From: an uncultured Gammaproteobacteria bacterium
GTDB lineage: Bacteria > Pseudomonadota > Gammaproteobacteria > Pseudomonadales > Litorivicinaceae
Length of the DNA stretch: 9,198 nucleotides
Reading direction: 5' to 3'
Assembly (NCBI GenBank): GCA_913062835.1
Contig: CAJXXD010000025.1
Location: forward strand, 1 to 9,198
A program made the position numbers and the translations under genes. The notes beneath the pieces were generated by a model, which saw nothing but the letters and a program-made list of their open reading frames with translations, made no database searches and was not told where the DNA came from. Shown piece by piece: positions 1 through 8,289 of this stretch (the first letter of the stretch is position 1; each line of letters begins with the position of its first letter).

Positions 1-1995
1 ATCTGTAACCTTTTCAACCCTGTGCGGCGCAAGCTCTGAAATATGAACTAAGCCTTGTTTGCCTGGTGCAATCTCTACAAAAGCACCAAAGTCTAAAATA
101 TTTACAACTTTTGAGTCATAAACTTCACCAGGTTCTGGTACCATAGTTATTTGCTCTATCATAGCGATTGCAGCTTCACCCGAAGCTTGACCTTCGGCAG
201 TTATTGTTACCAAACCGTCATCATCGATTGAAATTTCAGCACCAGTCTCTTCTTGTATACCTTGAATCACTTCACCACCTTTACCAATAATTGCACCAAT
301 AAATTCAGGACCAACTTTGATAGTCATAAGCATAGGTGCATGTTCTGAAAGCTCATCACGTGGCTTGTCTATAGTTTTAAGCATATCATTTAAAATACTC
401 ATTCTGGCGTCGTGGCCTTTTTGTAAAGCTTCTTTCATAAGTTCGATGTCTAGGCCTTTTAGTTTAATATCCATTTGAAGGGCTGTAATACCATCTTTTG
501 TACCACATACTTTGAAATCCATATCACCTGCAAAATCTTCTTGACCTTGAATATCTGTTAAAATTACATATTTACCTGTTTCTTTATCCATTACTAATCC
601 CATTGCCACACCAGAAACTGGCTTTTTAATTGGCACACCTGCATCCATCAAGGCCATAGAGGCACCACAGACGGAAGCCATTGAAGAGGATCCGTTAGAT
701 TCGGTGATCTCACTAACGACCCGAATGGTATATGGGAAGGTTTCTTCATCGGGCAACATGGCATAAACACCACGGCGCGCAAGACGGCCGTGACCAATTT
801 CGCGACGCTTAGGGCCTGACATCATGCCGGCTTCGCCCACACTGTAAGGAGGGAAGTTGTAGTGCAACATGAAGGTGTCTTTTTCATCACCCGTCAGGCT
901 GTCGATGATTTGTGCTTCTTTCAGAGCACCCAAGGTAGTCACAACGATGGCCTGTGTCTCACCGCGGGTAAAGACAGCCGATCCATGTGCACGCTTCAGT
1001 TTGCCGACTTCGCAATGAATCGGGCGCACTGTTTTCTGATCACGGCCGTCAATACGAGGTAGACCTTGAATCACACGACCCCGAACCACGTCTTTCTCGA
1101 CCTTGCTGAATAACTCAGATACGGCTTCCGCCTTCTCGCCCTCGGCGCCACCTAACGCAGCAATCGCTTCGCTACGAATTTCACCCAACGCGGTGTACCG
1201 CACCATCTTTTCAGAAATTTGGTACGCCTCAACGATGCGTGGCTGATAGTCCGCTTTGATCTGATCTAAAAGCGCTTCGTCAATGGCAGGAGGCTCCCAA
1301 GACCAGGCTTCTTTACCAAACTTCGCTTGGAAATCAGCAATCGCATCAACCGCCACTTGGAATTCGCGGTGCGCAAACATCACCGCACCCAACATCTGGT
1401 CTTCGGTCAGCTCGTCCGCTTCAGATTCCACCATCAATACCGCGTCTTTCGTACCTGCGACCACCATGTCGAGACGTGAGTCCGACAGCTGCTCAAACGA
1501 GGGGTTCAACATGTACTGACCGTCTTCAGAGAAGCCAACACGGGCCGCGCCTAGCGGACCATTGAAGGGAATGCCTGAAATCGCCAATGCGGCTGACGCA
1601 CCCAACATGCCTGCGATATCCGCATCGTGAGTCTTTGAGGCAGACATCACAGTCAGAACCACCTGAACTTCGTTCATGAACCCATCTGGGAACAGAGGAC
1701 GAATCGGACGATCAATGAGTCGCGATGTCAGTGTTTCTTTTTCGGTTGGACGCCCTTCACGCTTGAAATAGCCGCCTGGGATTTTCCCAGCCGCATAGGT
1801 CTTTTCCTGATAGTGCACTGACAGTGGGAAGAAATTCTGACCGGGCTTGACGTTCTTGGCGCCAACCACGGTAGCGAGGATCTGTGTATCCCCCATAGTA
1901 ATGACCACAGCACCTGTGGCTTGGCGCGCAATGGCACCGGTTTCCAGCGTGACATCCTGCCCGCCGAACTGAAATTGTACGATTTGCTTTTCCAT
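1..1995 (-). CDS. pnp: Polyribonucleotide nucleotidyltransferase (PNPase), C-terminus cut off by window edge
   Basis: PNPase degrades RNA 3' to 5' by phosphorolysis and is the exonuclease of the RNA degradosome. The first 665 codons are visible without a stop; the family is about 700 residues, so only the end of the S1 domain is missing. The order is RNase PH domain 1 (about 1-140, with [20 protein letters not shown] at 55-74), a helical linker, RNase PH domain 2 (about 310-545, with the phosphate-binding Ser436-438 and Asp487, Asp493, Lys495 of the metal site), a KH domain (about 555-615, with IGKGG at 570-574) and the start of S1 (from about 622). The ATG at 1993-1995 has AGGA 4 nt upstream. 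Residues 1 to about 437 are gamma-like and of normal GC. From about residue 457 on, the DNA is AT-rich and the protein looks like that of another lineage, so the gene may be chimeric. PNPase identity is certain; a single origin is not. Confidence 0.95.
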   Translation of the reverse strand, partial: MEKQIVQFQFGGQDVTLETGAIARQATGAVVITMGDTQILATVVGAKNVKPGQNFFPLSVHYQEKTYAAGKIPGGYFKREGRPTEKETLTSRLIDRPIRPLFPDGFMNEVQVVLTVMSASKTHDADIAGMLGASAALAISGIPFNGPLGAARVGFSEDGQYMLNPSFEQLSDSRLDMVVAGTKDAVLMVESEADELTEDQMLGAVMFAHREFQVAVDAIADFQAKFGKEAWSWEPPAIDEALLDQIKADYQPRIVEAYQISEKMVRYTALGEIRSEAIAALGGAEGEKAEAVSELFSKVEKDVVRGRVIQGLPRIDGRDQKTVRPIHCEVGKLKRAHGSAVFTRGETQAIVVTTLGALKEAQIIDSLTGDEKDTFMLHYNFPPYSVGEAGMMSGPKRREIGHGRLARRGVYAMLPDEETFPYTIRVVSEITESNGSSSMASVCGASMALMDAGVPIKKPVSGVAMGLVMDKETGKYVILTDIQGQEDFAGDMDFKVCGTKDGITALQMDIKLKGLDIELMKEALQKGHDARMSILNDMLKTIDKPRDELSEHAPMLMTIKVGPEFIGAIIGKGGEVIQGIQEETGAEISIDDDGLVTITAEGQASGEAAIAMIEQITMVPEPGEVYDSKVVNILDFGAFVEIAPGKQGLVHISELAPHRVEKVTD
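625..690. other. Composition switch point inside pnp
   Basis: To the left of this stretch, sample 60-base blocks have roughly 27-47% GC and AT-ending codons. To the right they rise above 50%, like the rest of the window. The stretch itself encodes the very conserved [20 protein letters not shown] segment of RNase PH domain 2 (about residues 433-452), where unrelated pnp genes can share long near-identical runs. The reading frame is unbroken. This is the expected place for either a homologous crossover or a false assembly join. The exact breakpoint cannot be placed because the shared sequence hides it. Confidence 0.75.
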
Positions 1996-2014
1996 TATTT
2001 CCTACTTCCAACAC

Positions 2015-2031
2015 GCTGGATCCCATCCAGC
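2015..2031 (-). promoter_or_regulatory. Small hairpin in the pnp mRNA leader
   Basis: A perfect 7-bp inverted repeat (GCTGGAT/ATCCAGC on the minus strand, 3-nt GGG loop) lies 19 nt upstream of the pnp start codon and just after the rpsO-pnp terminator-like hairpin. In E. coli the pnp leader forms a stem-loop cut by RNase III, after which PNPase represses its own translation. By analogy this hairpin could take part in such control. It is shorter than a typical RNase III substrate, so the role is inferred from position only. Confidence 0.5.
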
Positions 2032-2037
2032 TAAAAC

Positions 2038-2071
2038 GCAAGAACGGCCCCGAAGGGCCGTTCTTGTTTTT
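2038..2071 (-). terminator. rpsO-pnp intergenic intrinsic terminator hairpin
   Basis: A GC-rich hairpin has an 11-bp perfect stem (2040-2050 with 2055-2065), extended by a C-G pair at 2039/2066, and closed on the minus strand by a stable TTCG tetraloop. Reading left from rpsO, the stem is followed by CGTTTTAG, a modest U-tract. On the plus strand it is followed by TTTTT, so it could also work in reverse. It sits where E. coli has the rpsO t1 terminator, which lets only part of the transcription continue into pnp. It may also protect the rpsO 3' end. Confidence 0.75.
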
Positions 2072-2078
2072 GAACCGA

Positions 2079-2348
2079 TTAGCGGCGCAGACCAAGCTCC
2101 TTGATCAGAGCGGCATATCTGTTCAGATCTTTCGACTTCAAGTAATCAAGCAACTTACGACGCTGGTTCACCATCCGAATCAAACCACGACGGCTATGGT
2201 GGTCATGGATGTTCTTTTTAAAGTGCCCCTGCAGCGCTTCGATATTGGCAGTCAACAACGCCACTTGCACCTCAGGTGATCCTGTGTCGTTTTCGCCGCG
2301 GCCAAATTTTTCAACGATGTTCGCTTTTTGCTCAACTGATAGAGCCAT
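2079..2348 (-). CDS. rpsO: 30S ribosomal protein S15
   Basis: S15 is a primary 16S rRNA-binding protein of the 30S platform, binding the helix 20-22 junction and contacting 23S rRNA in an intersubunit bridge. The protein has 89 residues, the usual length, starting MALSVEQK, with the conserved [13 protein letters not shown] (21-33) and the basic [13 protein letters not shown] (48-60) that contact rRNA. The ATG at 2346-2348 follows AAGGAG with 7 nt spacing, and this ribosome binding site lies inside the last codons of truB: the truB stop is only 4 nt before the rpsO ATG. In E. coli a much longer truB-rpsO gap holds an rpsO promoter and the pseudoknot through which S15 represses itself. Here any such element would have to overlap the truB coding end. 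Confidence 0.98.
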   Translation of the reverse strand: MALSVEQKANIVEKFGRGENDTGSPEVQVALLTANIEALQGHFKKNIHDHHSRRGLIRMVNQRRKLLDYLKSKDLNRYAALIKELGLRR

Positions 2349-2352
2349 GTTT

Positions 2353-3336
2353 TCACTCCTTGTCTGGCATGCCCGACCCTAACGGCCCAAATCCCGCATC
2401 GCCACGCATGCCAGCAGCGACCGGAGATAACATGCGTTTCGCGCGGATGGTTCCAGACTCATCAGCTGATACCAGTCCAATAAATCCACCGCCCTGCAAA
2501 TACGCGCGCATAGTATGGCATAACTCTTGGCCTCGACCGAGAAGTTTTTGCCCATGAATCAATGTCATGCAGTCATTTGCGTCAAATTCTATCTTCGGAA
2601 AATGAGCAACCAAGCCATCGATCGGGAGCATCCAGGCATCGCAACCGGCCTCATCAAACTCTAAGCGTGCTTCACAATCAGCCAAGGTATGGGCGTGAGC
2701 CAACGTCAAACCCCCGGCATCCACCCGGCGGAGCGCAGACAAATGACCCAGCGTACCTAACGCCTTCGCGATCGACTCGGCTAGGCTTCGGATATAAGTG
2801 CCTTTAGAACACCGAACAAAACAAGACAGCGTGTGTGAGGCGGCATCGTAGTGCGTTAGCGTCAGCTCGTATATCTCCACCGGCCGTGGCGTGCGCTCAA
2901 TCTCAACACCCTGACGCGCCAAATCGTACCAACGGCGGCCGTCCTGCTTGAGCGCTGAGACAAGGGGTGGCAATTGCTCAATAGCGCCGCGATGACGGGC
3001 TAAGGCGATCTCGATTCTTTCGGCGTCGAACGGTTGAACCAACACTTCTTCGATGACCTCGCCGTCAGCGTCGAGAGTACTGGTGGCCTGGCCAAACTGG
3101 ATCGTGGCCTCGTAGGCCTTATCAGCATCCAAACCATATTGGCTATACTTACTCGCTTCGCCCAGCACCACTGGCAAGACACCGGTTGCCATAGGATCCA
3201 GCGCTCCGGTATGACCTGCTTTTTGTGCATTGAGTCTGCGCTTGAGTCGATTGACGACAAAGGACGAGGAAATACCTCTGGGCTTATCGACCACCAAGAT
3301 GCCATGCAGAGGACGCCCTTTTTTGCGCCTCGCCAT
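2353..3336 (-). CDS. truB: tRNA pseudouridine-55 synthase TruB
   Basis: TruB isomerises U55 in the T-loop of elongator tRNAs to pseudouridine and also acts as a tRNA-folding chaperone. The 327-residue protein has the catalytic Asp47 in [15 protein letters not shown] (41-55), the conserved Tyr75 in KAYE, and the KGTYIRSLA motif (178-186) with Tyr181 and Arg183. A PUA-like C-terminal domain covers about 250-305. E. coli TruB has 314 residues and ends near the equivalent of AKRML (299-303); here a Gly-rich tail of about 20 residues follows. The ATG overlaps the rbfA stop by one base (TAATG), which suggests translational coupling. The 3' end carries the rpsO ribosome binding site, so the tail may be coding sequence that has taken over a former intergenic region. 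Confidence 0.97.
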   Translation of the reverse strand: MARRKKGRPLHGILVVDKPRGISSSFVVNRLKRRLNAQKAGHTGALDPMATGVLPVVLGEASKYSQYGLDADKAYEATIQFGQATSTLDADGEVIEEVLVQPFDAERIEIALARHRGAIEQLPPLVSALKQDGRRWYDLARQGVEIERTPRPVEIYELTLTHYDAASHTLSCFVRCSKGTYIRSLAESIAKALGTLGHLSALRRVDAGGLTLAHAHTLADCEARLEFDEAGCDAWMLPIDGLVAHFPKIEFDANDCMTLIHGQKLLGRGQELCHTMRAYLQGGGFIGLVSADESGTIRAKRMLSPVAAGMRGDAGFGPLGSGMPDKE

Positions 3337-3707
3337 TATTCGTCCGGGGTGTTTTTAAGCGCCTGATGAATCAAGGCATTGATATGAGCACCGCGCTTTA
3401 ATGAGTCATCGTAGTGAAATCTTAAATGCGGCACTTTTCGGATCTTTAACCCGCGACCGAGCAAGGTTCGAAGAAAAGTTTTCGCCTCGTTCAACACAGT
3501 CATGCTTTGAACGATTTTTTCTTCGCTATCATCTGCCACCAGCACGGTGACGTTCACGTCCGCGTAGGCTAAATCCTTGGATAACTCCACGAAGTTCACG
3601 GTAATCATGCCCAACCGAGGGTCTTTGAGTTCACGCTGGATGAGCATCGCCAAATCTCTTTGGATTTGCTCACCCAGGCGTTGTGTGCGACTGAACTCAG
3701 CAGGCAT
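3336..3707 (-). CDS. rbfA: 30S ribosome-binding factor A
   Basis: RbfA is a KH-fold protein that binds immature 30S subunits near the 16S rRNA 5' end (helix 1) and helps late maturation, notably in the cold. The 123-residue protein starts [20 protein letters not shown] and contains the family signature ELKDPRLGMITVNFVELSKD (26-45), followed by the KH-type core and the FHYDDSLKRGAHI segment (97-109). E. coli RbfA has 133 residues, so the length is normal. Its ATG overlaps the infB TAA (TAATG), and its own TAA overlaps the truB ATG in the same way. No strong Shine-Dalgarno is visible upstream, so translation is probably coupled to infB. Confidence 0.96.
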   Translation of the reverse strand: MPAEFSRTQRLGEQIQRDLAMLIQRELKDPRLGMITVNFVELSKDLAYADVNVTVLVADDSEEKIVQSMTVLNEAKTFLRTLLGRGLKIRKVPHLRFHYDDSLKRGAHINALIHQALKNTPDE

Positions 3708-6175
3708 TAGATCTGACGAGCCACTTCACGCACATCGAACACTTCGATTTTGTCGCCGGGACGGACATCTGTGTAATTCTTTACACCGATACCACATTCA
3801 GTCCCGTTACGTACCTCAGCGACGTCGTCTTTGAAGCGGCGCAGTGACTCGAGCTCACCTTCGTAGATCACCACGTTGTCTCGTAATACGCGGATTTTCT
3901 TGTTTCGGTACACGATGCCCTCAACCACCATACATCCGGCAATCTGACCGAATTTGGGTGAATTAAACACATCACGAACCTCTGCCACCCCGACAATCTC
4001 TTCACGAAGCTCGGGTGCCAAGAGGCCCGACATTGCCGCTTTGACGTCGTCGACGATGTCGTAAATCACACTGTAATAGCGAAGTTCAACGCCGTCGCGC
4101 TCGATCACTTGGCGCGCACCAGCATCGGCCCGCACGTTAAAGCCCATAATGGTCGCACCCGTACTGGATGCGAGCGTCGCATCAGACTCTGTGATACCGC
4201 CCACACCTGACGCGATGATGTTCACCCGAACCTCATCCGTCGCAAGTTTCAGGAGAGCCGCGGACAGGGCTTCTAATGTGCCGCGTACGTCTGTCTTCAA
4301 TACCAAGTTGAGGTTGGCGACTTCGCCCGCTTCCATATTGGCAAACATTTGATCCAACTTGGCCGCTTGCTGACGCTTGTGCTCGTTTTCGCGAGACCGT
4401 GTGGCACGGAACTCAGCCACCTCTCTTGCCTTCCGCTCACTCTCGAGTACCAAGAGTTCATCGCCGGCGTCGGGCGTTCCAGACAGACCTAGAATTTCAA
4501 CTGGGATTGATGGGCCAGCCTCTTTGGTTTGCTTACCATTCTCATCGACCAGCGCACGAACTCGTCCGACCTGTTCACCCACCAAGATGGCATCACCCAC
4601 CTTCAATAAACCGTTTTGAACCAACACCGTAGCCACCGGACCGCGACCGCGATCAAGACGGGACTCAATTACAGCTCCACGGGCAGGTCCCTCGTGCACG
4701 GCAGAGAGTTCGAGCAATTCCGCCTGAAGCAGAATCGCATCCAACAGACTGTCGATACCCTGACCGGAATGAGCGCTCACTGGGATGAACTGCGTATCAC
4801 CGCCCCAATCTTCTGGAATCACATCCCTGCTGGCCAACTCATTTTTCACACGGTCTGGATCGGCTTCGGCTTTGTCGATTTTGTTAATCGCAACCACCAA
4901 GGGGACGCCTGCTGCTTTCGCGTGCTGAACAGCCTCTTCCGTCTGCGGCATCACACCGTCATCGGCTGCCACAACCAAGATCACGACGTCGGTCACCTGA
5001 GCACCGCGAGCGCGCATGCTGGTGAAGGCCGCGTGGCCTGGTGTGTCAATAAAAGTGATCATGCCGTTGTCGGTATTCACATGATAAGCACCAATATGCT
5101 GCGTGATACCGCCCGCTTCGCCTGCAGCGACGCGCGCTTTCCGGATCCGATCCAATAAAGATGTCTTGCCGTGGTCCACGTGACCCATGACGGTCACCAC
5201 CGGGGCTCGTGCCTTTTTCTCACCTTTGACTTCGTCGAATTCGATTTTTACCGACTGCTCGAGCGCATCATCGGCAACGACCTCAATCTTGTGGCCCATT
5301 TCTTCGACGACCAATACTGCGGTGTCTTCGTCGAGTACTTGGTTAATGGTCGCCATCACGCCCATTTTCATAAGTACTTTGATCAGTTCGCCGGACTTCA
5401 CGGCCATTTGACTGGCCAATTCAGCCACAGTCACCGGCCCTGAGATTTTCACCTCACGGATAATCGGGGCAGCCGGCTTTTCAAAGCGGTGCGAGGACAG
5501 CTCTTCTGCAGCCTTACCTGGCTTGCGTTTGCCACGCATCTTTGGACCCCGACCATCGTCGGCCAAATCCACGGTGCGCTTTTCATCCCGCTTGCCGGTC
5601 GGCTTGCCATGGCGCCGAGGACCGTCGTCGTTATCACGCTCGCGACGGGCATGCGTTTCTTTTTTATGCCGCTTGCCATCCCCTTCTTTAACGGGTTCAG
5701 GCAACACATCCACCGGCACCACATCGACTGGAGGCAGATCAACAGGCACTTCAGCCGCCGGCGTACTCTCAGGCTCTGCTGCCGCGGCCTCTTTGGCAGC
5801 CGCATCGGCCTGTGCTTGCGCCTCAGCTTCTTTGAGCTCTCGCTCACGCGCCTCTTCTAACTGCCGCTGTTTCTCAGCTTCTGCAGTAGTATCACGGTGA
5901 ACATACGTCCGCTTCTTACGGACTTCGATATTCACTGCCCCAGATCCTGTTTTCACAGTTGAGGTGGACTTACGGCGCAGGGTTACCTTAGCCGGCTCCG
6001 TCGCTACACGCGTTTGGCCTGAGCGAATATGTGCCAACAATGCCTGCTTTTCCTCATCCGTGACTACGTCATCGGTTGAGCTTTTCGAAATGCCCGCATC
6101 GGACATCTGGGAAAGCAGTTGTTCAGCGGATATCCCAACTAAAGATGCCAGCTGTTTTACGGTCGATTGCGACAA
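3707..6175 (-). CDS. infB: Translation initiation factor IF-2, TTG start
   Basis: IF2 is the GTPase that brings fMet-tRNA to the 30S subunit and promotes 50S joining. The 822-residue protein (E. coli 890) has an N-terminal helical domain (1-50), a charged linker rich in Glu, Ala, Lys and Arg (about 95-235), a second IF2_N domain (about 241-300), then the GTPase domain with GHVDHGKT (331-338, G1), the [10 protein letters not shown] region (355-364), DTPG (377-380), NKID (431-434) and SAH (467-469). Domains II, III and the fMet-tRNA-binding domain IV follow to residue 822. The start is TTG at 6173-6175, supported by AGGAG 6 nt upstream inside the last nusA codons and by alignment of the first residues with E. 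coli IF2 (STVKQLA with VTIKTLA). The next in-frame Met is residue 24, inside the N-domain. The nusA stop lies 3 nt upstream. Confidence 0.97.
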   Translation of the reverse strand: MSQSTVKQLASLVGISAEQLLSQMSDAGISKSSTDDVVTDEEKQALLAHIRSGQTRVATEPAKVTLRRKSTSTVKTGSGAVNIEVRKKRTYVHRDTTAEAEKQRQLEEARERELKEAEAQAQADAAAKEAAAAEPESTPAAEVPVDLPPVDVVPVDVLPEPVKEGDGKRHKKETHARRERDNDDGPRRHGKPTGKRDEKRTVDLADDGRGPKMRGKRKPGKAAEELSSHRFEKPAAPIIREVKISGPVTVAELASQMAVKSGELIKVLMKMGVMATINQVLDEDTAVLVVEEMGHKIEVVADDALEQSVKIEFDEVKGEKKARAPVVTVMGHVDHGKTSLLDRIRKARVAAGEAGGITQHIGAYHVNTDNGMITFIDTPGHAAFTSMRARGAQVTDVVILVVAADDGVMPQTEEAVQHAKAAGVPLVVAINKIDKAEADPDRVKNELASRDVIPEDWGGDTQFIPVSAHSGQGIDSLLDAILLQAELLELSAVHEGPARGAVIESRLDRGRGPVATVLVQNGLLKVGDAILVGEQVGRVRALVDENGKQTKEAGPSIPVEILGLSGTPDAGDELLVLESERKAREVAEFRATRSRENEHKRQQAAKLDQMFANMEAGEVANLNLVLKTDVRGTLEALSAALLKLATDEVRVNIIASGVGGITESDATLASSTGATIMGFNVRADAGARQVIERDGVELRYYSVIYDIVDDVKAAMSGLLAPELREEIVGVAEVRDVFNSPKFGQIAGCMVVEGIVYRNKKIRVLRDNVVIYEGELESLRRFKDDVAEVRNGTECGIGVKNYTDVRPGDKIEVFDVREVARQI

Positions 6176-6178
6176 AAT

Positions 6179-7696
6179 TTACTCCTGTTCGCTAGGTGTT
6201 TCGGCGTCTACGTCATCCGTGGCGAACCAAGGTTCGCGCGCCTTCATAATCAGAGCAGCTGCCGACGCTTCGTCTACGCCGTCAATTTCCGTCAGCTCAT
6301 CCACTGACAGTTCTGCTAAATCTTCCATTGAGCACACGCCGCGATCCGCCAATTGGTACGCAAGTCCAGGTGTCATGCCTTCCATGGTCAACAGATCGTC
6401 CTGCGGCTCGCGCGACTCATCGCCTGCAAGCGCGGCTGTTAATAACACGTCCCGCGCTCGCGCACGCAGTGTCTCAACCAGATCTTCATCAAATCCGTCG
6501 ATCGCCAACATCTCGTCCAGAGGCACATAGGCCACTTCGTCAACGGAGGTGAAGCCTTCGTCCACTAACACCTGAGCCAATTCTCCGTCCACATCCAAAC
6601 GAACCATAAACATATTGAGAATCTTCTCAGCTTCAGCCTCTTGGCGCTCTTCCGCTTGCTCTTCACTCATCACGTTGAGCTTCCAGCCAGTCAGCTCCGA
6701 CGCTAAGCGCACGTTCTGCCCGCCCCGGCCAATCGCTTGGGCAAGATTGTCCTCTGTGACAGCCACATCCATTGAGCGATTGTCTTCATCCATCACAATC
6801 GATGAGACTTCAGCTGGTGCCATGGCATTTATCACCAACTGCGCAGGATTGTCGTCCCACAAGACGATATCGACTCGCTCACCATTCAATTCGTTAGAGA
6901 CCGCTTGGACACGCGAACCGCGCATACCGACGCATGCGCCGACGGGATCGATTCGACCATCATTGGTCTTAACCGCGATCTTTGCACGAAGTCCTGGGTC
7001 ACGCGCGGCACCTCGGATCTCGATGGTTTCCTCAGCAATCTCAGGCACTTCGATCTTGAACAATTCGATCAGGAACTCCGGTGCTTTCCGGGACAAGATC
7101 AATTGCGGACCGCGACCCTCTGCACGAATCTCGTACAAGATGGCGCGGATACGGTCGTTAACGCGAAAAATTTCACGGCCAATCAGATTTTCACGCGGCA
7201 ATAAGGCTTCAGCAGAGCCACCCAAATCCACAATGATCGCATCTCGAGTCACTTTCTTGACCGAGCCATTGATCAATGTATGCAGGCGACTTTCATAGTC
7301 AGCCACAACTTTCTCACGTTCTGCTTCACGCACTTTCTGAACGATGACTTGCTTGGCCGTTTGCGCCTCGATCCGGCCAAACTCAACCGACTCCACTGGG
7401 ATCTCCCGCACATCACCCACGTTTAATGCAGGATCAATCTCATGTGCTTCTTCAGTGGTTAACTCAGAACCCAAAATGGCCAAATGATCATCTGGCACGA
7501 CAACCCAACGGCGGAAAGTTTCGTACTCGCCAGTCGCACGATCGATGGTGACCCGGATATCGGCCTCTTCGTCCTCATAACGCTTACGAGTCGCCGTGGC
7601 CAATGCCTGTTCCATCGCTTCAAAAACCACGCTCTTCGGAATGCCTTTTTCATTTGAAAAAAGCTCAACGACCTGAAGAATTTCCTTACTTCCCAT
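6179..7696 (-). CDS. nusA: Transcription termination/antitermination factor NusA
   Basis: NusA binds RNA polymerase, promotes pausing and hairpin-dependent termination, and takes part in lambda-type and rRNA antitermination. From the ATG at 7696 it has 505 residues (E. coli 495): an RNA polymerase-binding N-terminal domain (about 1-125, beginning [20 protein letters not shown]), an S1 domain (about 138-200), KH1 with VGMRG (256-260), KH2 with IGRGG (322-326), and two C-terminal acidic repeats (about 365-420 and 435-490, the second with [15 protein letters not shown] at 449-463). An in-frame ATG at 7723 would add nine residues (MSQRQAEAS) but lacks a clear Shine-Dalgarno. The 7696 ATG has GGAAG 5 nt upstream and matches the E. 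coli N-terminus (MNKEILAVVE). The first 11 bases overlap the rimP end, in another frame. Confidence 0.97.
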   Translation of the reverse strand: MGSKEILQVVELFSNEKGIPKSVVFEAMEQALATATRKRYEDEEADIRVTIDRATGEYETFRRWVVVPDDHLAILGSELTTEEAHEIDPALNVGDVREIPVESVEFGRIEAQTAKQVIVQKVREAEREKVVADYESRLHTLINGSVKKVTRDAIIVDLGGSAEALLPRENLIGREIFRVNDRIRAILYEIRAEGRGPQLILSRKAPEFLIELFKIEVPEIAEETIEIRGAARDPGLRAKIAVKTNDGRIDPVGACVGMRGSRVQAVSNELNGERVDIVLWDDNPAQLVINAMAPAEVSSIVMDEDNRSMDVAVTEDNLAQAIGRGGQNVRLASELTGWKLNVMSEEQAEERQEAEAEKILNMFMVRLDVDGELAQVLVDEGFTSVDEVAYVPLDEMLAIDGFDEDLVETLRARARDVLLTAALAGDESREPQDDLLTMEGMTPGLAYQLADRGVCSMEDLAELSVDELTEIDGVDEASAAALIMKAREPWFATDDVDAETPSEQE

Positions 7697-8177
7697 GCTT
7701 GCTTCCGCCTGCCTCTGTGACATCTGCCACGATCAATTGTCCACGCTCGATGTGCTCAATCGGAAACTCATATTCGGTTTCGTCTTGCTGTATACACACC
7801 GACTGATTTTCAACACTGACGATCACGCCAGTGAAATTCTTTCTCCGCTCGAAGGGGACTTTCAGTTTGATCTTCGCCAAATAGCCGATAAACCGCTCAA
7901 AGTGCGACAACTCATGCAGCGACCGCTCAATTCCAGGCGACGATACTTCTAAGGTGTATCGCTCCGGCAATGGATCCTCGACATCCAAAATACGGGATAC
8001 CTGCCGGCTGACCGTCTCGCAGTCTTCAACACTAACCGGCCGTTCTGGGTGATCAATCACCAACCGAAGCGTCGCACGATTGGCTCGCCCGATGATTTCG
8101 ATCGCCCACAACTCAAGACCCTCGGCCCGAACAGTTGGGGCAAGCATGTCAAAAAGTTGTTGTTGCTTCGGTGTCAT
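7686..8177 (-). CDS. rimP: Ribosome maturation factor RimP
   Basis: RimP binds free 30S subunits and is needed for their maturation, in particular formation of the central pseudoknot with S12. From the ATG at 8177 it has 163 residues (E. coli 150). It shows the N-terminal alpha/beta domain with [20 protein letters not shown] and the signature [14 protein letters not shown], then the C-terminal SH3-like domain ([19 protein letters not shown] onwards). A TTG at 8192 in the same frame would add five residues (MADQK) but sits closer to the upstream terminator without a well-spaced ribosome binding site. The ATG start aligns with the E. coli N-terminus. The Shine-Dalgarno before this ATG is weak (GGCAGATC region). 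It is the first gene of the operon, and its 3' end overlaps nusA. Confidence 0.95.
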   Translation of the reverse strand: MTPKQQQLFDMLAPTVRAEGLELWAIEIIGRANRATLRLVIDHPERPVSVEDCETVSRQVSRILDVEDPLPERYTLEVSSPGIERSLHELSHFERFIGYLAKIKLKVPFERRKNFTGVIVSVENQSVCIQQDETEYEFPIEHIERGQLIVADVTEAGGSKHGK

Positions 8178-8197
8178 TTTTTGATCTGCCAAAAATG

Positions 8198-8217
8198 AAA
8201 AAACCCCAAAATGGGGT
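8198..8217 (-). terminator. Intrinsic terminator or attenuator just before rimP
   Basis: On the minus strand ACCCCA and TGGGGT form a perfect 6-bp stem with a TTT loop, followed at once by more T residues (six Ts at 8198-8203, counting the last base of the stem), the form of a Rho-independent terminator. The T-tract ends 20 nt before the rimP ATG, so there is no room for a promoter after it. Transcripts that reach rimP must read through, which makes this an attenuator candidate for the operon as well as the terminator for dgkA and the small ORF. In E. coli the leader of the metY-rimP-nusA operon also contains terminators, and NusA regulates its own operon. Confidence 0.8.
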
Positions 8218-8223
8218 CTCGGC

Positions 8224-8289
8224 CTGCGTATTCACTTTTCACTGCCATCGATGAAACGCAGCTTCATCAAGGCCCCCTCGTCAAAAGTG
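8224..8289 (-). promoter_or_regulatory. Structured rimP operon leader RNA candidate
   Basis: Reading on the minus strand from the predicted transcription start near 8289, several complementary segments are nested. CACTTTT (8283-8289) pairs with AAAAGTG (8233-8239). GATGAA (8263-8268) pairs with TTCATC (8250-8255) with a 7-nt loop. Six loop bases (8256-8261, CTGCGT) can pair with ACGCAG (8224-8229), which would make a pseudoknot. The leader also has GGGGG at 8273-8277, able to pair with the CCCC arm of the terminator (8213-8216). Short complementarities are expected by chance in a leader of this size, so the fold is a hypothesis. The position before an attenuator makes it worth testing. Confidence 0.4.
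8232..8267 (-). CDS. Possible 11-residue leader peptide ORF
   Basis: In the rimP leader an ATG (8265-8267) is preceded by a purine-rich CGAGGGGG with about 5 nt spacing and opens the ORF MKLRFIDGSEK, ending in TGA 15 nt before the terminator stem. Its place between the promoter and an attenuator is that of a leader peptide. No run of one amino acid is present, so it is not a classical amino-acid attenuator. Translation could still affect folding, because the start codon lies in the arm of a potential hairpin. The ORF is too short to be convincing on coding grounds. Confidence 0.25.
   Translation of the reverse strand: MKLRFIDGSEK

Noticed and set aside
1..640. Alternative genetic code (UGA as Gly, as in Gracilibacteria) in the AT-rich segment
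   Set aside because: The frame contains no in-frame TGA and uses ordinary Gly codons, including GGA, so nothing calls for recoding.
1757..2095. Minus-strand 112-codon ORF over the pnp start and rpsO end
   Set aside because: It runs out of frame through the rpsO stop, the terminator hairpin and the first part of pnp. Both genes are certain in other frames.
4616..5158. 180-codon plus-strand ORF opposite infB
   Set aside because: It lies wholly antisense to the GTPase domain of IF2, has no ribosome binding site that I can see, and its translation has no recognisable motif. It is a shadow of infB codon use.
5964..6530. 188-codon plus-strand ORF across the infB start and nusA end
   Set aside because: It is antisense to two well-supported genes, Ser-rich and without any domain-like pattern.
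6615..7298. 227-codon plus-strand ORF opposite nusA
   Set aside because: It is antisense to the conserved S1 and KH domains of NusA and its Ser/Ile/Arg-rich composition is typical of a reverse-complement shadow.
7697..7723. Upstream ATG of nusA at 7723
   Set aside because: The nine extra residues do not match the family N-terminus and no clear Shine-Dalgarno precedes it. The 7696 ATG has both.
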